Shown here piece after piece: positions 15,102 through 23,264 of a stretch of 36,297 bases of DNA. This DNA is from Acidimicrobiaceae bacterium (GTDB lineage: Bacteria > Actinomycetota > Acidimicrobiia > Acidimicrobiales > Aldehydirespiratoraceae). Position numbers and translations under genes: made by a program. The DNA is taken from NCBI GenBank assembly GCA_009835735.1, contig VXWX01000087.1, positions 1 to 36,297 on the forward strand. The letters are read 5' to 3'. The notes beneath the pieces were generated by a model. It made no database searches. It was given only the letters and a program-made list of their open reading frames with translations, and had not been told where the DNA came from. Position 1 is the first letter of the stretch, and each line of letters opens with the position of its first letter.

Positions 15102-16250
15102 TCATGGCGCGGTGCCCGCTATCAGCGAGGTGGGGGCGAGGTAGCCCGACGCGTCGTGGGTCCAGCCGCCGGCGGCAGCCGACCGCACCAGTTCCTCGTC
15201 CCAGAGCACCTGCGGGCGCTGCTGGGCATTGCAGACGATCAGAGCACGGGCCTCGGAGTCACCGACATTGCGTAAGTCCCGCCACACGCCGGGAGGAACC
15301 GAGACCACCGAGCCCTCCCCGGGCCGGGCCGTCAGCGTCTCGGGGCCGCGGTTGACGGAGACCTCCCACTGCCCCCCGGTCAGGATCGCGGCCTGGTGCA
15401 GGGCTAGCCGGTGCAGGCCGAAACTCACGCCGGGCGCGACGCGCAGCCATTCGACGCTGAACCCGTGCGGGACCGTGATGGGCGGCCTGTGGTGGCGGTC
15501 CTCGGTCACGCCGTAGCCGATCACGGGCGCCAGTTCCGCTGGCGGCGATTCGCCGTTGCCCGAGACGCTCGACAGCAGGGCATGATGCGACCAGGCGAGG
15601 TCGTCGAACGTCACGACCCGTGCCGCCAGGTCGGTGTCGCTGTAGCTGTCAAGGGCGGACAGTTGCGATGGGCTCAGCGGTGCGACGCAATCGGTGGGGA
15701 CCTGGCCGTCGGTGGCTTCGATGACGGCGCCGTCGGGCATGAGGAACAGACCGGTCTCGGCGGCGGCTGTCAGCACGTCGGGCGCCCAGACGATCCCGCC
15801 TGTCTCGTCGCCGCCGAGCACCGCGTACAGCCAGCCGTCGTCCGGGCCGATGTTCTCGAATCCCCGGAACACCCAGGTCGGAACGGAGAACACTGTCCCC
15901 GCCGAGATGTCGAGGGTCTGCTGGCCGTGCTCACCGATCCGCATGCGCCACGAGCCGCGGGTGCAGATGAACACTTCCGCCGTGAAGTGCATGTGCTGGT
16001 TGTTGACGACTCCGTGGCCCATGGAGGCCGCACCGACATGGAACCCGTGTGCTTCGGGGAGGTTCACCACCTGGTCGGGGTTCTGCGACACGCCCGGCCC
16101 TATGAGCGAGTAGCTCGCCTTGCCCGCTGAGCGAGGCAGGCGCACATCCACGAAGGCCGACCGGTCCGCGACGAATGCGCCGGGCTCGATGATGCGGCGC
16201 GCGAATTCTGCGGCATCCAGCGTCGGCACACCGTCGGAGGAGTGGGTCAT
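15102..16250 (-). CDS. Bicupin protein
   Basis: A 382-residue protein with two cupin barrels. The first (about residues 65-150) contains NNQHMHFTAEVFICTRGSW, with His86, His88 and Glu92 in the usual metal-ligand arrangement. The second (about 265-345) contains GVSFGLHRLALHQAAILTGG and PGEGSVVSVPPGVWRDL, with histidines in similar positions. Bicupins include dioxygenases, isomerases and sugar-modifying enzymes; the reaction is not readable here. The ATG at 16250 overlaps the LacI gene's stop (ATGA), so regulator and bicupin are co-translated. It is upstream of the importer genes and is likely part of the same pathway. Confidence 0.8.
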   Translation of the reverse strand: MTHSSDGVPTLDAAEFARRIIEPGAFVADRSAFVDVRLPRSAGKASYSLIGPGVSQNPDQVVNLPEAHGFHVGAASMGHGVVNNQHMHFTAEVFICTRGSWRMRIGEHGQQTLDISAGTVFSVPTWVFRGFENIGPDDGWLYAVLGGDETGGIVWAPDVLTAAAETGLFLMPDGAVIEATDGQVPTDCVAPLSPSQLSALDSYSDTDLAARVVTFDDLAWSHHALLSSVSGNGESPPAELAPVIGYGVTEDRHHRPPITVPHGFSVEWLRVAPGVSFGLHRLALHQAAILTGGQWEVSVNRGPETLTARPGEGSVVSVPPGVWRDLRNVGDSEARALIVCNAQQRPQVLWDEELVRSAAAGGWTHDASGYLAPTSLIAGTAP

Positions 16251-17329
16251 TGGCCTGCGCGCCGCTCGGTGCTGCCGTTGTGACTCGGCAACGACCCCGG
16301 CCCGCCCTGTTCGGTGTCACCCTTGCGGGTGGTCAGGCCGCGGCGGAGTGTGCCCGCCACCACCACCGACGGCGGCTGGGCGTCGGAGGGATCGGCGGTG
16401 TCGCCCGCGGCGAGTTCCACGGCGTGCTCCGCGAGCCGGTCGGCGGGCTGGACCAGAGTGGTCAGGTCGTAGCCCGCCCAGCCTGCCTGCGGGAGCCCGT
16501 CGAAGCCGGTCACGAGCACGTCGCCCGGCGCGGTCAGCCCGTAGCGTCGCAGGCCGTCGAGCATTCCGAAGGCAACTTCGTCGCTGCCGACCATGATCGC
16601 GTCGGGCAGCGAGTCGAGGGATCCCACCCTTTCGGCGGCCCGGTAGCCGGCCTCGTAGGTGAAGGCGCCCGCCTCCATGTAGTTGCATCTCACGCCGGTG
16701 GAGGCCAGCGTGCGAGCGGCGCCGCGGAAGCGAGCCCGATCGGTCGAGGCCGCCGCCACTCCCCCGAGGTAGAGGACTCTGGTGCATCCGAGGTCGGCGA
16801 GGTGGCGGGCCAGCTCTGAGGCGCCGGCCTCGTTGTCCACCGTCACCGACGGCACGATGCCGGCGGCGTCGGGATGGTTGAAGGCCACCAGCGACAGCCC
16901 GGTCTGTCTCATCCGGGCCAACTGGGCCTCGGCGATGGTCGCGGAGGCAAGGATCAGCCCGTCGAGTCGGTACTGCATGACCGCTTCGAGGGTCTCGTTC
17001 ACCTCTTCTTGGTCGAGGAAGCTGAACAGCAGCAGTTGGCGGCCGCGGGCGGTGAGGCGGCGCGAGAAGTAGGTCACCACGTTCTGCCAGTACTCGCCGA
17101 CGGCAGGAACGACGGCGCCCACGATGTTGGTGCGCTGGGACTTCAGGCTGCGGGCGATGGCGTTGGGGACGTACCCGAGCCGGTCCGCGGCGGCTTCGAT
17201 CTTGAGCCGGGTGTCGGGCGCTACCACTTCAGGGGTTGTGAAGCACCTGGCGACGGTGGCCTGCGAGACGCCCGCCGCTGCGGCGACATCTACTGAGGTG
17301 ACTGCGCGCTTGCGGTCCGATCGGACCAT
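16247..17329 (-). CDS. LacI-family transcriptional regulator
   Basis: A 360-residue repressor-type protein. The N-terminal helix-turn-helix is TSVDVAAAAGVSQATVARCF (11-30) followed by the hinge-helix region GYVPNAIARSLKSQRT. The C-terminal periplasmic-binding-protein-like domain (about 65-340) has the family's MVGSDEVAFGMLDGLR and VLVTGFDGLPQAG. It presumably senses the imported solute or a product and controls this locus. The ATG is only six bases from a candidate -10, with a palindromic, CG-centred operator inside the promoter, indicating self-control and a leaderless transcript. It is co-translated with the bicupin. Confidence 0.93.
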   Translation of the reverse strand: MVRSDRKRAVTSVDVAAAAGVSQATVARCFTTPEVVAPDTRLKIEAAADRLGYVPNAIARSLKSQRTNIVGAVVPAVGEYWQNVVTYFSRRLTARGRQLLLFSFLDQEEVNETLEAVMQYRLDGLILASATIAEAQLARMRQTGLSLVAFNHPDAAGIVPSVTVDNEAGASELARHLADLGCTRVLYLGGVAAASTDRARFRGAARTLASTGVRCNYMEAGAFTYEAGYRAAERVGSLDSLPDAIMVGSDEVAFGMLDGLRRYGLTAPGDVLVTGFDGLPQAGWAGYDLTTLVQPADRLAEHAVELAAGDTADPSDAQPPSVVVAGTLRRGLTTRKGDTEQGGPGSLPSHNGSTERRAGQ

Positions 17330-17335
17330 CCGACG

Positions 17336-17364
17336 ATCTTATGTATACGTATTCATCCTTGCAA
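17336..17364 (-). promoter_or_regulatory. Promoter with embedded LacI-type operator upstream of the regulator
   Basis: On the minus strand TTGCAA (17359-17364, -35, 4 of 6 matches) and TAAGAT (17336-17341, -10, 4 of 6) are spaced by 17 bases. The spacer is filled by ATGAATACGTATACAT (17341-17356), a 16-bp palindrome with one mismatched pair centred on CG, the form typical of LacI-family operators. The ATG begins six bases after the -10, so the transcript would be leaderless. Confidence 0.65.
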
Positions 17365-17416
17365 CCACAGGCCTTTCGAGACTTGCCGTTTCCGAGGAGC
17401 AGCCGGCGCCTGAAGG

Positions 17417-18385
17417 TCAGCCGGTGTGCAGGATGATCTGCTTCCAGATGGCTGTCTCGTCGATGAGCACCCACTCGCGGCGCAGCCCGCGAGGGCCGAA
17501 CTCGGCGTGGCTTATCCCCATGACATGGACATCCGCGCCGCTGGGCCGGCCGAATGCCCCCCAGCCGTCGTGGGCACCGGTCAATGACCAGCGCAGCGCG
17601 GCCCGGGGACCCAGGCTGTCGTCGTCGCGTCCTATGCGGTGGTGGATCTCGAAGCGGGCCTCGGGAAAGGAGCTGCGCAGACCCAGCCAGAAGCGGTCGG
17701 CCTCGGTCCGCCCGTAACCAGTGCGGCCACCGGGCAGCTCGAGGTGGACGGCCCTGTCGTAGTGCTCGGTGACCACGTCCAAGCCACCACCCATTAGTCG
17801 CTCCAGCACTTCCCCGTAGCGTTGCCCCGTCCTGTGGTCGTTGCCCGAGCCGGTGTAGGCAGGGGTGGCATCGAGTGACGGGTGGAAGGGGGCGCTGCAC
17901 GCCTCGGGCCCGCCCTCGGCCTCAATCTGTTCGGTGGCGTACCGCCTGGGGTCGATGCCGAGCTGGCGCACGATCGCACCCTGGTCCCGTACCAGCCACT
18001 CGTCGTAGATCTGGTTCTGGCGAGCTGCGCAGTCGGCGATGATGCGGTAGCGCAACTGCGTGCCGGTCGGGGGCCCGTAGGCACCGTCGCCGCTGTGGGT
18101 GGCCAGCGACATGATCCGGTGCGACGACAGGAAGCCGGCCTCGTCGTCGCCGCTCCAGATCACGTCCTCGCCCAGAAGCTGGCGGTCGCCGAATGTGGCC
18201 AGGGTCGCAAGGGTGGCGGCAATCACGCTCTGATTGCCCCTCGCTATCCCCTCCGGCGACCGCACGACGATGTCGGGCGCGTAGAGCTCCTCGAGGGCGT
18301 CGACCTCGCGGCCCTCCCATATCCGGTAAGTGATGCCCAGGATGTAGTCAGGCAGGTCCCGGTAGCGGGGGTCGAAGCCCTTCAC
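17417..18385 (-). CDS. Tandem SnoaL/NTF2-like domain protein (copy 3)
   Basis: A 322-residue soluble protein with two SnoaL-like domains. The second (about 185-320) is the more canonical one, with YDRAVHLELPGGRTGYGRTE and FWLGLRSSFPEARFEIHH. Domain 1 has IVVRSPEGIARGNQSVIAA and YDEWLVRDQGAIVRQLG. It is more distant from copies 1 and 2 than those are from each other, but has the same two-domain plan and size class. The start is GTG 18385. It lies 17 bases after etfA on the same strand, so it may be transcribed with the electron-transfer flavoprotein genes, and just upstream of the LacI promoter. Confidence 0.78.
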   Translation of the reverse strand: MKGFDPRYRDLPDYILGITYRIWEGREVDALEELYAPDIVVRSPEGIARGNQSVIAATLATLATFGDRQLLGEDVIWSGDDEAGFLSSHRIMSLATHSGDGAYGPPTGTQLRYRIIADCAARQNQIYDEWLVRDQGAIVRQLGIDPRRYATEQIEAEGGPEACSAPFHPSLDATPAYTGSGNDHRTGQRYGEVLERLMGGGLDVVTEHYDRAVHLELPGGRTGYGRTEADRFWLGLRSSFPEARFEIHHRIGRDDDSLGPRAALRWSLTGAHDGWGAFGRPSGADVHVMGISHAEFGPRGLRREWVLIDETAIWKQIILHTG

Positions 18386-18402
18386 GCTCGCCCGCCGCCG
18401 CG

Positions 18403-19374
18403 CTAGCGACTCTCGAGTGCCTCGGTGAGCTTGGGCAGCACCTTGTGAACGTCGCCCACGATGCCAAGGTCGGCCACCGCGAAGATGGGGGCCTCGGAGT
18501 CCTTGTTGATGGCGATGATGTTCTTGGAGCCCTTCATGCCCACCAGGTGCTGGGTGGCGCCCGAGATGCCGCAGGCGATGTACACCGTGGGCTTGACCAC
18601 CTTGCCGGTCTGGCCGACCTGGTAGCTGTAGGGCACCCAGCCCGCGTCCACGATGGCCCGGCTCGCCCCGGGCGCGGCGCCCAGCTGCTTGGCCAGGCCC
18701 TCGATCATCGCGTAGGCGTCGGCGGCGCCCAGTCCCCGCCCGCCGGAGACGACGATGGCGGCCTCGTCGAGCTTGGGGCCCTCGGACTCCTCGGTGAAGC
18801 GGTCGCGGACCACTGCGCCGCCGGTCGAGCCGAGGTCGGGAACGGGAAGGTCCACAACCTCCGCCGGTGAACCGCCGACAGCCTCGGGCTCGAAGGACTT
18901 CGGACGGACCAGCCAGATGTCGGGCCCGCCGCTGGTGAACCGGGAAGTCACGTTGAGGGTTCCGCCGAACACCGGCTCCACGCCCACCAGACGGTCGCCG
19001 TCGAGGCGGAGGTCGACCACATTCGACAGCACGCTGACGTCCAGCTTCACCGACAGCCGGGCCGCAACATCGCGGCCGTCGTAGGTGGTGCCCAGCAGGA
19101 AGGCGTCAGGCGCGGCCACACTGCCGTCCGAGATGGCGGCGGCCACCGCCGAGGCGACCGACACGCCCTTCATGCGTCCGTCGAGATCGCCGGTGGCGTA
19201 CACCGCGGTGACACCATGGTCACCGAGCTCGGCCGCGCAGGCCGCGCCGTCTCCGCCGCAGAACACTTCGACGGTGCCGGCAACCTCTCGAGCCTTGGCC
19301 AGCATCTCAAGCGTGATCGTGGCCACGCCGTCGTCGCCGGCCTCACAGAACACCCAGATCTTGTCCAATGTCAT
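18403..19374 (-). CDS. etfA: Electron transfer flavoprotein alpha subunit
   Basis: A 323-residue FAD-binding subunit of the cytosolic ETF heterodimer, which takes electrons from acyl-CoA and other flavin dehydrogenases and passes them to ETF:quinone oxidoreductase. The C-terminal FAD domain is clear: [56 protein letters not shown] and [17 protein letters not shown]. Length is normal. The ATG at 19374 has AGGAGG seven bases upstream and lies 11 bases after the etfB stop. An upstream Arg/Gly-rich in-frame extension is antisense-type shadow sequence over etfB. Confidence 0.96.
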   Translation of the reverse strand: MTLDKIWVFCEAGDDGVATITLEMLAKAREVAGTVEVFCGGDGAACAAELGDHGVTAVYATGDLDGRMKGVSVASAVAAAISDGSVAAPDAFLLGTTYDGRDVAARLSVKLDVSVLSNVVDLRLDGDRLVGVEPVFGGTLNVTSRFTSGGPDIWLVRPKSFEPEAVGGSPAEVVDLPVPDLGSTGGAVVRDRFTEESEGPKLDEAAIVVSGGRGLGAADAYAMIEGLAKQLGAAPGASRAIVDAGWVPYSYQVGQTGKVVKPTVYIACGISGATQHLVGMKGSKNIIAINKDSEAPIFAVADLGIVGDVHKVLPKLTEALESR

Positions 19375-19385
19375 GGCTGGGCCTC

Positions 19386-20165
19386 CTATATCACCTTGAG
19401 TTCGTCGAGAAAGGCCACGATGCGCTCGTGGGCGTCGCCCTCGTCCACCACCACCTCGCCCGCGGCCCGCTCGGGAGCCTCGGCAACGTCGGTGATCTCC
19501 TGGCCCGCACCAGCCCAGCCGACCCGCTCGGCGGCGATGCCGAGATCGGCGATCTTCAGCTGGTCGACCGGCTTGTTCTTGGCCTGCATGATCCCCCGGA
19601 ACGACGGGTATCGGGGCTCGACCACTCCGGCCGTCACCGACACCACCGCGGGCAGCGGGCACTCGACTAGGTCGGCACCGGCCTCGGTCTGGCGGCGCAC
19701 GGTGGCCGTGGAGCCCTCGACCGCGATCTCCTTGGCGAACGTCACCGAGGGCAAGCCGAGCAGTTCGGCCACCTGGGCAGGCACCACGCCGGTGTAGCCG
19801 TCGCTGGACTCGGTGGCGGCCAGCACCAGGTCGGGCTCGGCCCGCTCGATGGCTGCGGCGAGCACGCGGGACGTGCCCAGCGCGTCGGAGCCGGCAAGTG
19901 CCTCGTCACTAATGAGCGTGGCCGAGTCGGCCCCCATGGCCAGGGCGGTGCGCAGGCCGCTCACCTCGTCGTTGGGCACCATCGAGACCAGGTGCACAGA
20001 ACCCTCACCAGCGGCGTCCACCAGCTGCAGGGCCATCTCCACCCCGTAGGAGTCGGACTCGTCGAGGATGAGCTTCACGTTTCGCCGCAGCGTCTTGGTC
20101 TCGGGGTCAAGCGCGCCGGGATCGGCGGGATCGGGAATCTGCTTCACGCAGACGACAACCTTCAT
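19386..20165 (-). CDS. etfB: Electron transfer flavoprotein beta subunit
   Basis: A 259-residue AMP-binding partner of EtfA. Family marks are the opening VVVCVKQIPDP, ALAMGADSATLISD and LVLAATESSDGYTGVVPAQV, the segment that binds the adenine nucleotide, plus FRGIMQAKNKPV near the recognition-loop region used for dehydrogenase docking. The ATG at 20165 is chosen since upstream codons lack family sequence. It is first in a likely etfB-etfA operon that may continue into SnoaL copy 3. Confidence 0.96.
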   Translation of the reverse strand: MKVVVCVKQIPDPADPGALDPETKTLRRNVKLILDESDSYGVEMALQLVDAAGEGSVHLVSMVPNDEVSGLRTALAMGADSATLISDEALAGSDALGTSRVLAAAIERAEPDLVLAATESSDGYTGVVPAQVAELLGLPSVTFAKEIAVEGSTATVRRQTEAGADLVECPLPAVVSVTAGVVEPRYPSFRGIMQAKNKPVDQLKIADLGIAAERVGWAGAGQEITDVAEAPERAAGEVVVDEGDAHERIVAFLDELKVI

Positions 20166-20220
20166 GGGCGCCAAGTGTGCCAGCGCACAGCCAGAAACGA
20201 ACCTCGCCCACCGAAGTTGT

Positions 20221-20264
20221 TCCCGCTCATGTTCGCTCCGCTCACGGGCCGCTCGGGCCACGGC
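20221..20264. repeat. Dispersed intergenic repeat, copy A
   Basis: TCCCGCTCATG, then TCGCT, CG and GGGCCGCTCGGGCC occur here in the 226-base gap between etfB and the lipid kinase gene. About 36 of 45 aligned positions match copy B at 28501-28545. The rest of the gap shows no gene or promoter that I can support. Confidence 0.5.
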
Positions 20265-20391
20265 CTCGCTCAACATCCGCCAAGTTCTTCATTCGACGCG
20301 GCCTATCCGCTCGGCCTCTGGATCATCGCCTCTTGCTCGCATGCCCCGCCCTGTTCAGCGCGCCTGGCCCGCGAGCGGACAGACTGGGTAG

Positions 20392-21303
20392 ATGCGGGTG
20401 CTGCTGCTGGTGAACTCGGCCGCCTCGTCGGTGACCGGACGGCGCCGGGTGGTGATCCAGAAGGCGCTGTCGGCCGACCATGAGGTGACCCTGTCCGAGA
20501 CCGTCCGGCGCGGCCACGCCACCCGGCTGGCCCGCTCGGCCGCCTCCGACGGCATCGACGTGGTGGTGGTGCTGGGCGGGGACGGCACGCTCAACGAGGC
20601 CGCCAACGGCCTGGCCGGCACCGACACCGCCCTGGCGGCGCTGCCGGGAGGAAGCACCAACGTGTTCGCCCGCATCATCGGTCTGCCCGACGACCCGATC
20701 GAGGCCGCCGGCCAGCTCCTCGACGCCCTCGACCGGGGCGCCGTCGCCAGGATCGGACTCGGGGTCGTTGACGGGCGATACTTCCTGTTCCACTGCGGCA
20801 TCGGGTTCGACGCGGCCGTGGTTGAACTGGTCGAGAGCCGCGGCCCGTTGAAGCGCTGGGCCGGGCACCCCCTGTTCATCTACGCGGCGGTGACCACCTG
20901 GTTGCAGCGGGCCAACCGGCGACGTCCTCCCATGCGGGTGCTCGACGCCGGCAGTGAAGCGCTGGCCGAGGGCCTGTTGACGATCGTGCTCAACCTCAAC
21001 CCCTACACCTACCTGGGCAGCCGCAGCTTCGACCTCGTGCCGGGCCTCGGCCTGGACGAGCCCCTGGTCACCGTGACCCTGCCGAGCCTCTCACTCCACC
21101 GGATGCTGCCGGTGGCCCTGAAGGCCCTGCGCTCAGGAGACGTGCGAGGCCTGCCAGGGGCGACGGTTCACGAGGGCCTGAGGGACCTGACCGTGCACGC
21201 GGAGCCGGCCGTTCCATACCAGGCCGACGGCGACCACCTCGGCGCGGCGCCCCGCCTGCGGATCCGCTGGGCGCCCGAAGCCCTGCGGCTGGTCCTGCCC
21301 TGA
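20392..21303 (+). CDS. Diacylglycerol kinase-family lipid kinase
   Basis: A 303-residue kinase of the DAGK/YegS/sphingosine-kinase family, which phosphorylates a lipid hydroxyl with ATP. The nucleotide motif VLGGDGTLNEAANGL (60-74) and PGGSTNVFARIIGLP (85-99) are diagnostic; ending ADGDHLG is the usual C-terminal motif. Actinobacterial members phosphorylate diacylglycerol or similar lipids at the membrane; the acceptor here is unknown. The ATG is at 20392, right before conserved sequence. It converges on a glycerophosphodiesterase gene, which also acts on phospholipid metabolites. Confidence 0.9.
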   Translation: MRVLLLVNSAASSVTGRRRVVIQKALSADHEVTLSETVRRGHATRLARSAASDGIDVVVVLGGDGTLNEAANGLAGTDTALAALPGGSTNVFARIIGLPDDPIEAAGQLLDALDRGAVARIGLGVVDGRYFLFHCGIGFDAAVVELVESRGPLKRWAGHPLFIYAAVTTWLQRANRRRPPMRVLDAGSEALAEGLLTIVLNLNPYTYLGSRSFDLVPGLGLDEPLVTVTLPSLSLHRMLPVALKALRSGDVRGLPGATVHEGLRDLTVHAEPAVPYQADGDHLGAAPRLRIRWAPEALRLVLP

Positions 21304-21305
21304 GC

Positions 21306-21324
21306 GGTCCTCTCGCGGAGGGCC
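21306..21324 (+). terminator. Terminator-like hairpin after lipid kinase
   Basis: GGTCCTC (21306-21312), a 5-base loop and GAGGGCC (21318-21324) pair over 7 bases with one G-U pair when transcribed from the plus strand, two bases past the stop. On the minus strand the G-U becomes a mismatch, so it mainly serves the plus-strand gene. Confidence 0.5.
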
Positions 21325-21330
21325 TCTGGC

Positions 21331-22014
21331 TCAGGCTGCGTCGACCAGGGCCCGGGCCACGTCGGGCACGTCGGTGATAAGGCCGTCCACGCCCATCGCC
21401 AGCAACTCCGACATGCGCTCCCGGACGTTGATGGTCCACACGTTCACGGCCAGCCCGGCGTCGTGGGCCCGGCGCACGAATGCAGCGTCGCACATGGCGT
21501 CGAAGGCGTGCACAGCCACCATGCTGTGGGCGGTGGCCCGGGCCACGGCCTGCGCCGGCGCCACGATCCCACAGATCAGTGCGGTGCGAATGGTCGGATC
21601 GACAGTCCGCACCGCATCCGCCGCGTCGACGTTGAACGACGACACCACGGCCCGCTCCGGGCCCAGGTAGGCCGCGATAAGGCCGGCCACGGCGTCGGCG
21701 ACGAGGTTCTCGCTGTCGTAGTCGGGGTCGTCGGGCAGGTTCTTGATCTCGAGGTGCACTCCCATGCCTTCGCAAGCCTCCAGGGCCTCGGCCAGGCTGG
21801 GCACGTAGTCGGGCAGTTCGTCGGCGTGGAGGTGGCCGATCCGCCGGCCGTCGGCCAGGTGGGCGTCATGATGGACCACGGCCACGCCGTCAGTGGTGCG
21901 GCGCACATCGAGCTCGACCCAGTCGGCACCGAATTCTCGGGCCAGCCGGAAGGCTTCCAGCGTGTTCTCGGGCGCGGCCTGGCTGGCGCCCCGATGCGCG
22001 ATCACCGCTGCCAC
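21331..22014 (-). CDS. ugpQ: Glycerophosphodiester phosphodiesterase
   Basis: A 227-residue cytosolic-type enzyme that splits glycerophosphodiesters into sn-glycerol 3-phosphate and an alcohol. Motifs: AHRGASQAAPENTLEAF (catalytic His7-Arg8 and Glu16), WVELDVRRTTDGVAVVHHD (metal ligands Glu34 and Asp36, second catalytic His49), and HLEIK (Glu89). The C-terminal NVWTI and GVDGLITDVPDVAR are also typical. No signal peptide, so intracellular, like UgpQ. It is divergent from the serine hydrolase gene. Confidence 0.93.
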   Translation of the reverse strand: MAAVIAHRGASQAAPENTLEAFRLAREFGADWVELDVRRTTDGVAVVHHDAHLADGRRIGHLHADELPDYVPSLAEALEACEGMGVHLEIKNLPDDPDYDSENLVADAVAGLIAAYLGPERAVVSSFNVDAADAVRTVDPTIRTALICGIVAPAQAVARATAHSMVAVHAFDAMCDAAFVRRAHDAGLAVNVWTINVRERMSELLAMGVDGLITDVPDVARALVDAA

Positions 22015-22050
22015 CCCGGCAGTCTCGCACAGACTCCTTGCAAGCAGGAA

Positions 22051-22079
22051 TCGACAGGCACGCGCGACTGGCGTCTACT
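22051..22079 (+). promoter_or_regulatory. Candidate promoter of the secreted serine hydrolase
   Basis: TCGACA (22051-22056, 5 of 6 matches to the -35 consensus) and TCTACT (22074-22079, 4 of 6 to -10) are separated by 17 bases, about 22 bases before the ATG at 22102. No strong Shine-Dalgarno sequence follows. Confidence 0.35.
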
Positions 22080-22101
22080 ACCGTGGCCAGCCCGCCCTGC
22101 G

Positions 22102-23208
22102 ATGAACATTCCCGGTACCTCACCAGAGTCCGACGCGAGGTGGATTCCGACGCTGCGGGCGATCGGCGCGGTCCTGATCGCGCTGGCGTTGACATGGGCC
22201 GGGGCACCCGCTGCTGCCGGCGCGCCCGCTGCGCCCGCCAGCCGCCCCGAGCCCGGGGGCCAACTCAGCATGCCGGACCTTCGTAGCGGCCTGGAGTTTC
22301 GCTACGCGCCGATCATCCGCTGCAGCCGCCTGTTCGATGAGACGTTCATCGATCAGCTCCAGGTCGCCCACCCCGACGCCCGGTTCACGGCCGCCGTCCA
22401 TGACCACCGCACGGGTTGCCGGTACGAACTCAACGGCGGCCTGGAGATCACCACCGCGAGCGTCATCAAGGCGCAGGTCCTGGCGGGCGTGCTGCTGGCC
22501 GCCCAGGAAGCGGGCCGCCAGCTCAGCGAGGCGGAGACGGCCGACGTCGAGTTGATGATGCACTACAGCCACAACCGCCCGCCCACCTCCAGGCTGTACG
22601 TGCAGCTCGGCAGCGCGGCCGGCATGGAAGGGCTGGACGAGCGCTTCGGGATCGTCGGCACGAGCCACACCCCGTGGTACGGCCGGACGCTGTCCACCGC
22701 GGAGGACCGGACGCGGCTGGTGGAGCAGCTTCTCATCGGCGGAGGGCCCCTGAGCCCTGAGTCGGTGGAGGCGGCATGGGAGTGGATGTCCGGCGTGAGC
22801 GCGGCGCAGAGCTGGGGGATCACCGCCGGCCTCCCGGCCGGATACGAGGCTGCGCTGAAGAACGGCTTCTTCCCGATGTCGGGCGCCGGGTGGCGGCTGG
22901 GCACCACCGGGGTGGTACGCGACCCGGACGGCGGCTCCTACGCCATGACGGTGATGACGGACAACAACCCGAGCGAGTCGGCCGGCATCAGGCTCGTGGA
23001 GAAGATCGCCCGCCACATCAACTCCGCGCTCACCACCGGCACGCCTGCCGAGCGCGCCGTCGACCTGGTGGAGTGCGTCGAACCGCCCACAGGATCGTCA
23101 TGGTCCTCGGTCGCCGCGATGCTCGGCGGAGTCGATGCCGTCGAGCTGAGGCGTCTCAACGGCGGCGAGCCAAGACCGCTGACCGGTCAGCGAGTCTGCT
23201 GGGGTTAG
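22102..23208 (+). CDS. Exported beta-lactamase/penicillin-binding-like serine hydrolase
   Basis: A 368-residue protein with a signal peptide (residues 1-40) and Ala/Pro-rich cleavage region. The class A beta-lactamase/PBP-like fold is suggested by a S-x-x-K active site at Ser120-Lys123 (TTASVIKAQ), a S-x-N motif at Ser156-Asn158 (YSHNR) and K-N-G at 253-255 in place of K-T-G. It resembles mycobacterial LppW-type proteins more than true resistance enzymes, so a role in envelope metabolism is more likely than antibiotic destruction; that is inference. Cysteines at 74 and 106, and a pair near the C-terminus, could form disulfides. The start is the first ATG leading directly into the signal peptide; longer in-frame sequence upstream overlaps the divergent gene. 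Confidence 0.78.
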   Translation: MNIPGTSPESDARWIPTLRAIGAVLIALALTWAGAPAAAGAPAAPASRPEPGGQLSMPDLRSGLEFRYAPIIRCSRLFDETFIDQLQVAHPDARFTAAVHDHRTGCRYELNGGLEITTASVIKAQVLAGVLLAAQEAGRQLSEAETADVELMMHYSHNRPPTSRLYVQLGSAAGMEGLDERFGIVGTSHTPWYGRTLSTAEDRTRLVEQLLIGGGPLSPESVEAAWEWMSGVSAAQSWGITAGLPAGYEAALKNGFFPMSGAGWRLGTTGVVRDPDGGSYAMTVMTDNNPSESAGIRLVEKIARHINSALTTGTPAERAVDLVECVEPPTGSSWSSVAAMLGGVDAVELRRLNGGEPRPLTGQRVCWG

Positions 23209-23264
23209 CCCGACCGCGTAGCTTTGGGGAAGCGGAGGGACGAACTAGCGCAAGGAGGCCACCA

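Noticed and set aside
22102-23208. Antibiotic-resistance beta-lactamase
   Set aside because: The S-x-x-K and S-x-N motifs are present but K-T-G is K-N-G and overall sequence is closer to LppW-like envelope proteins, so a resistance call is not supported.
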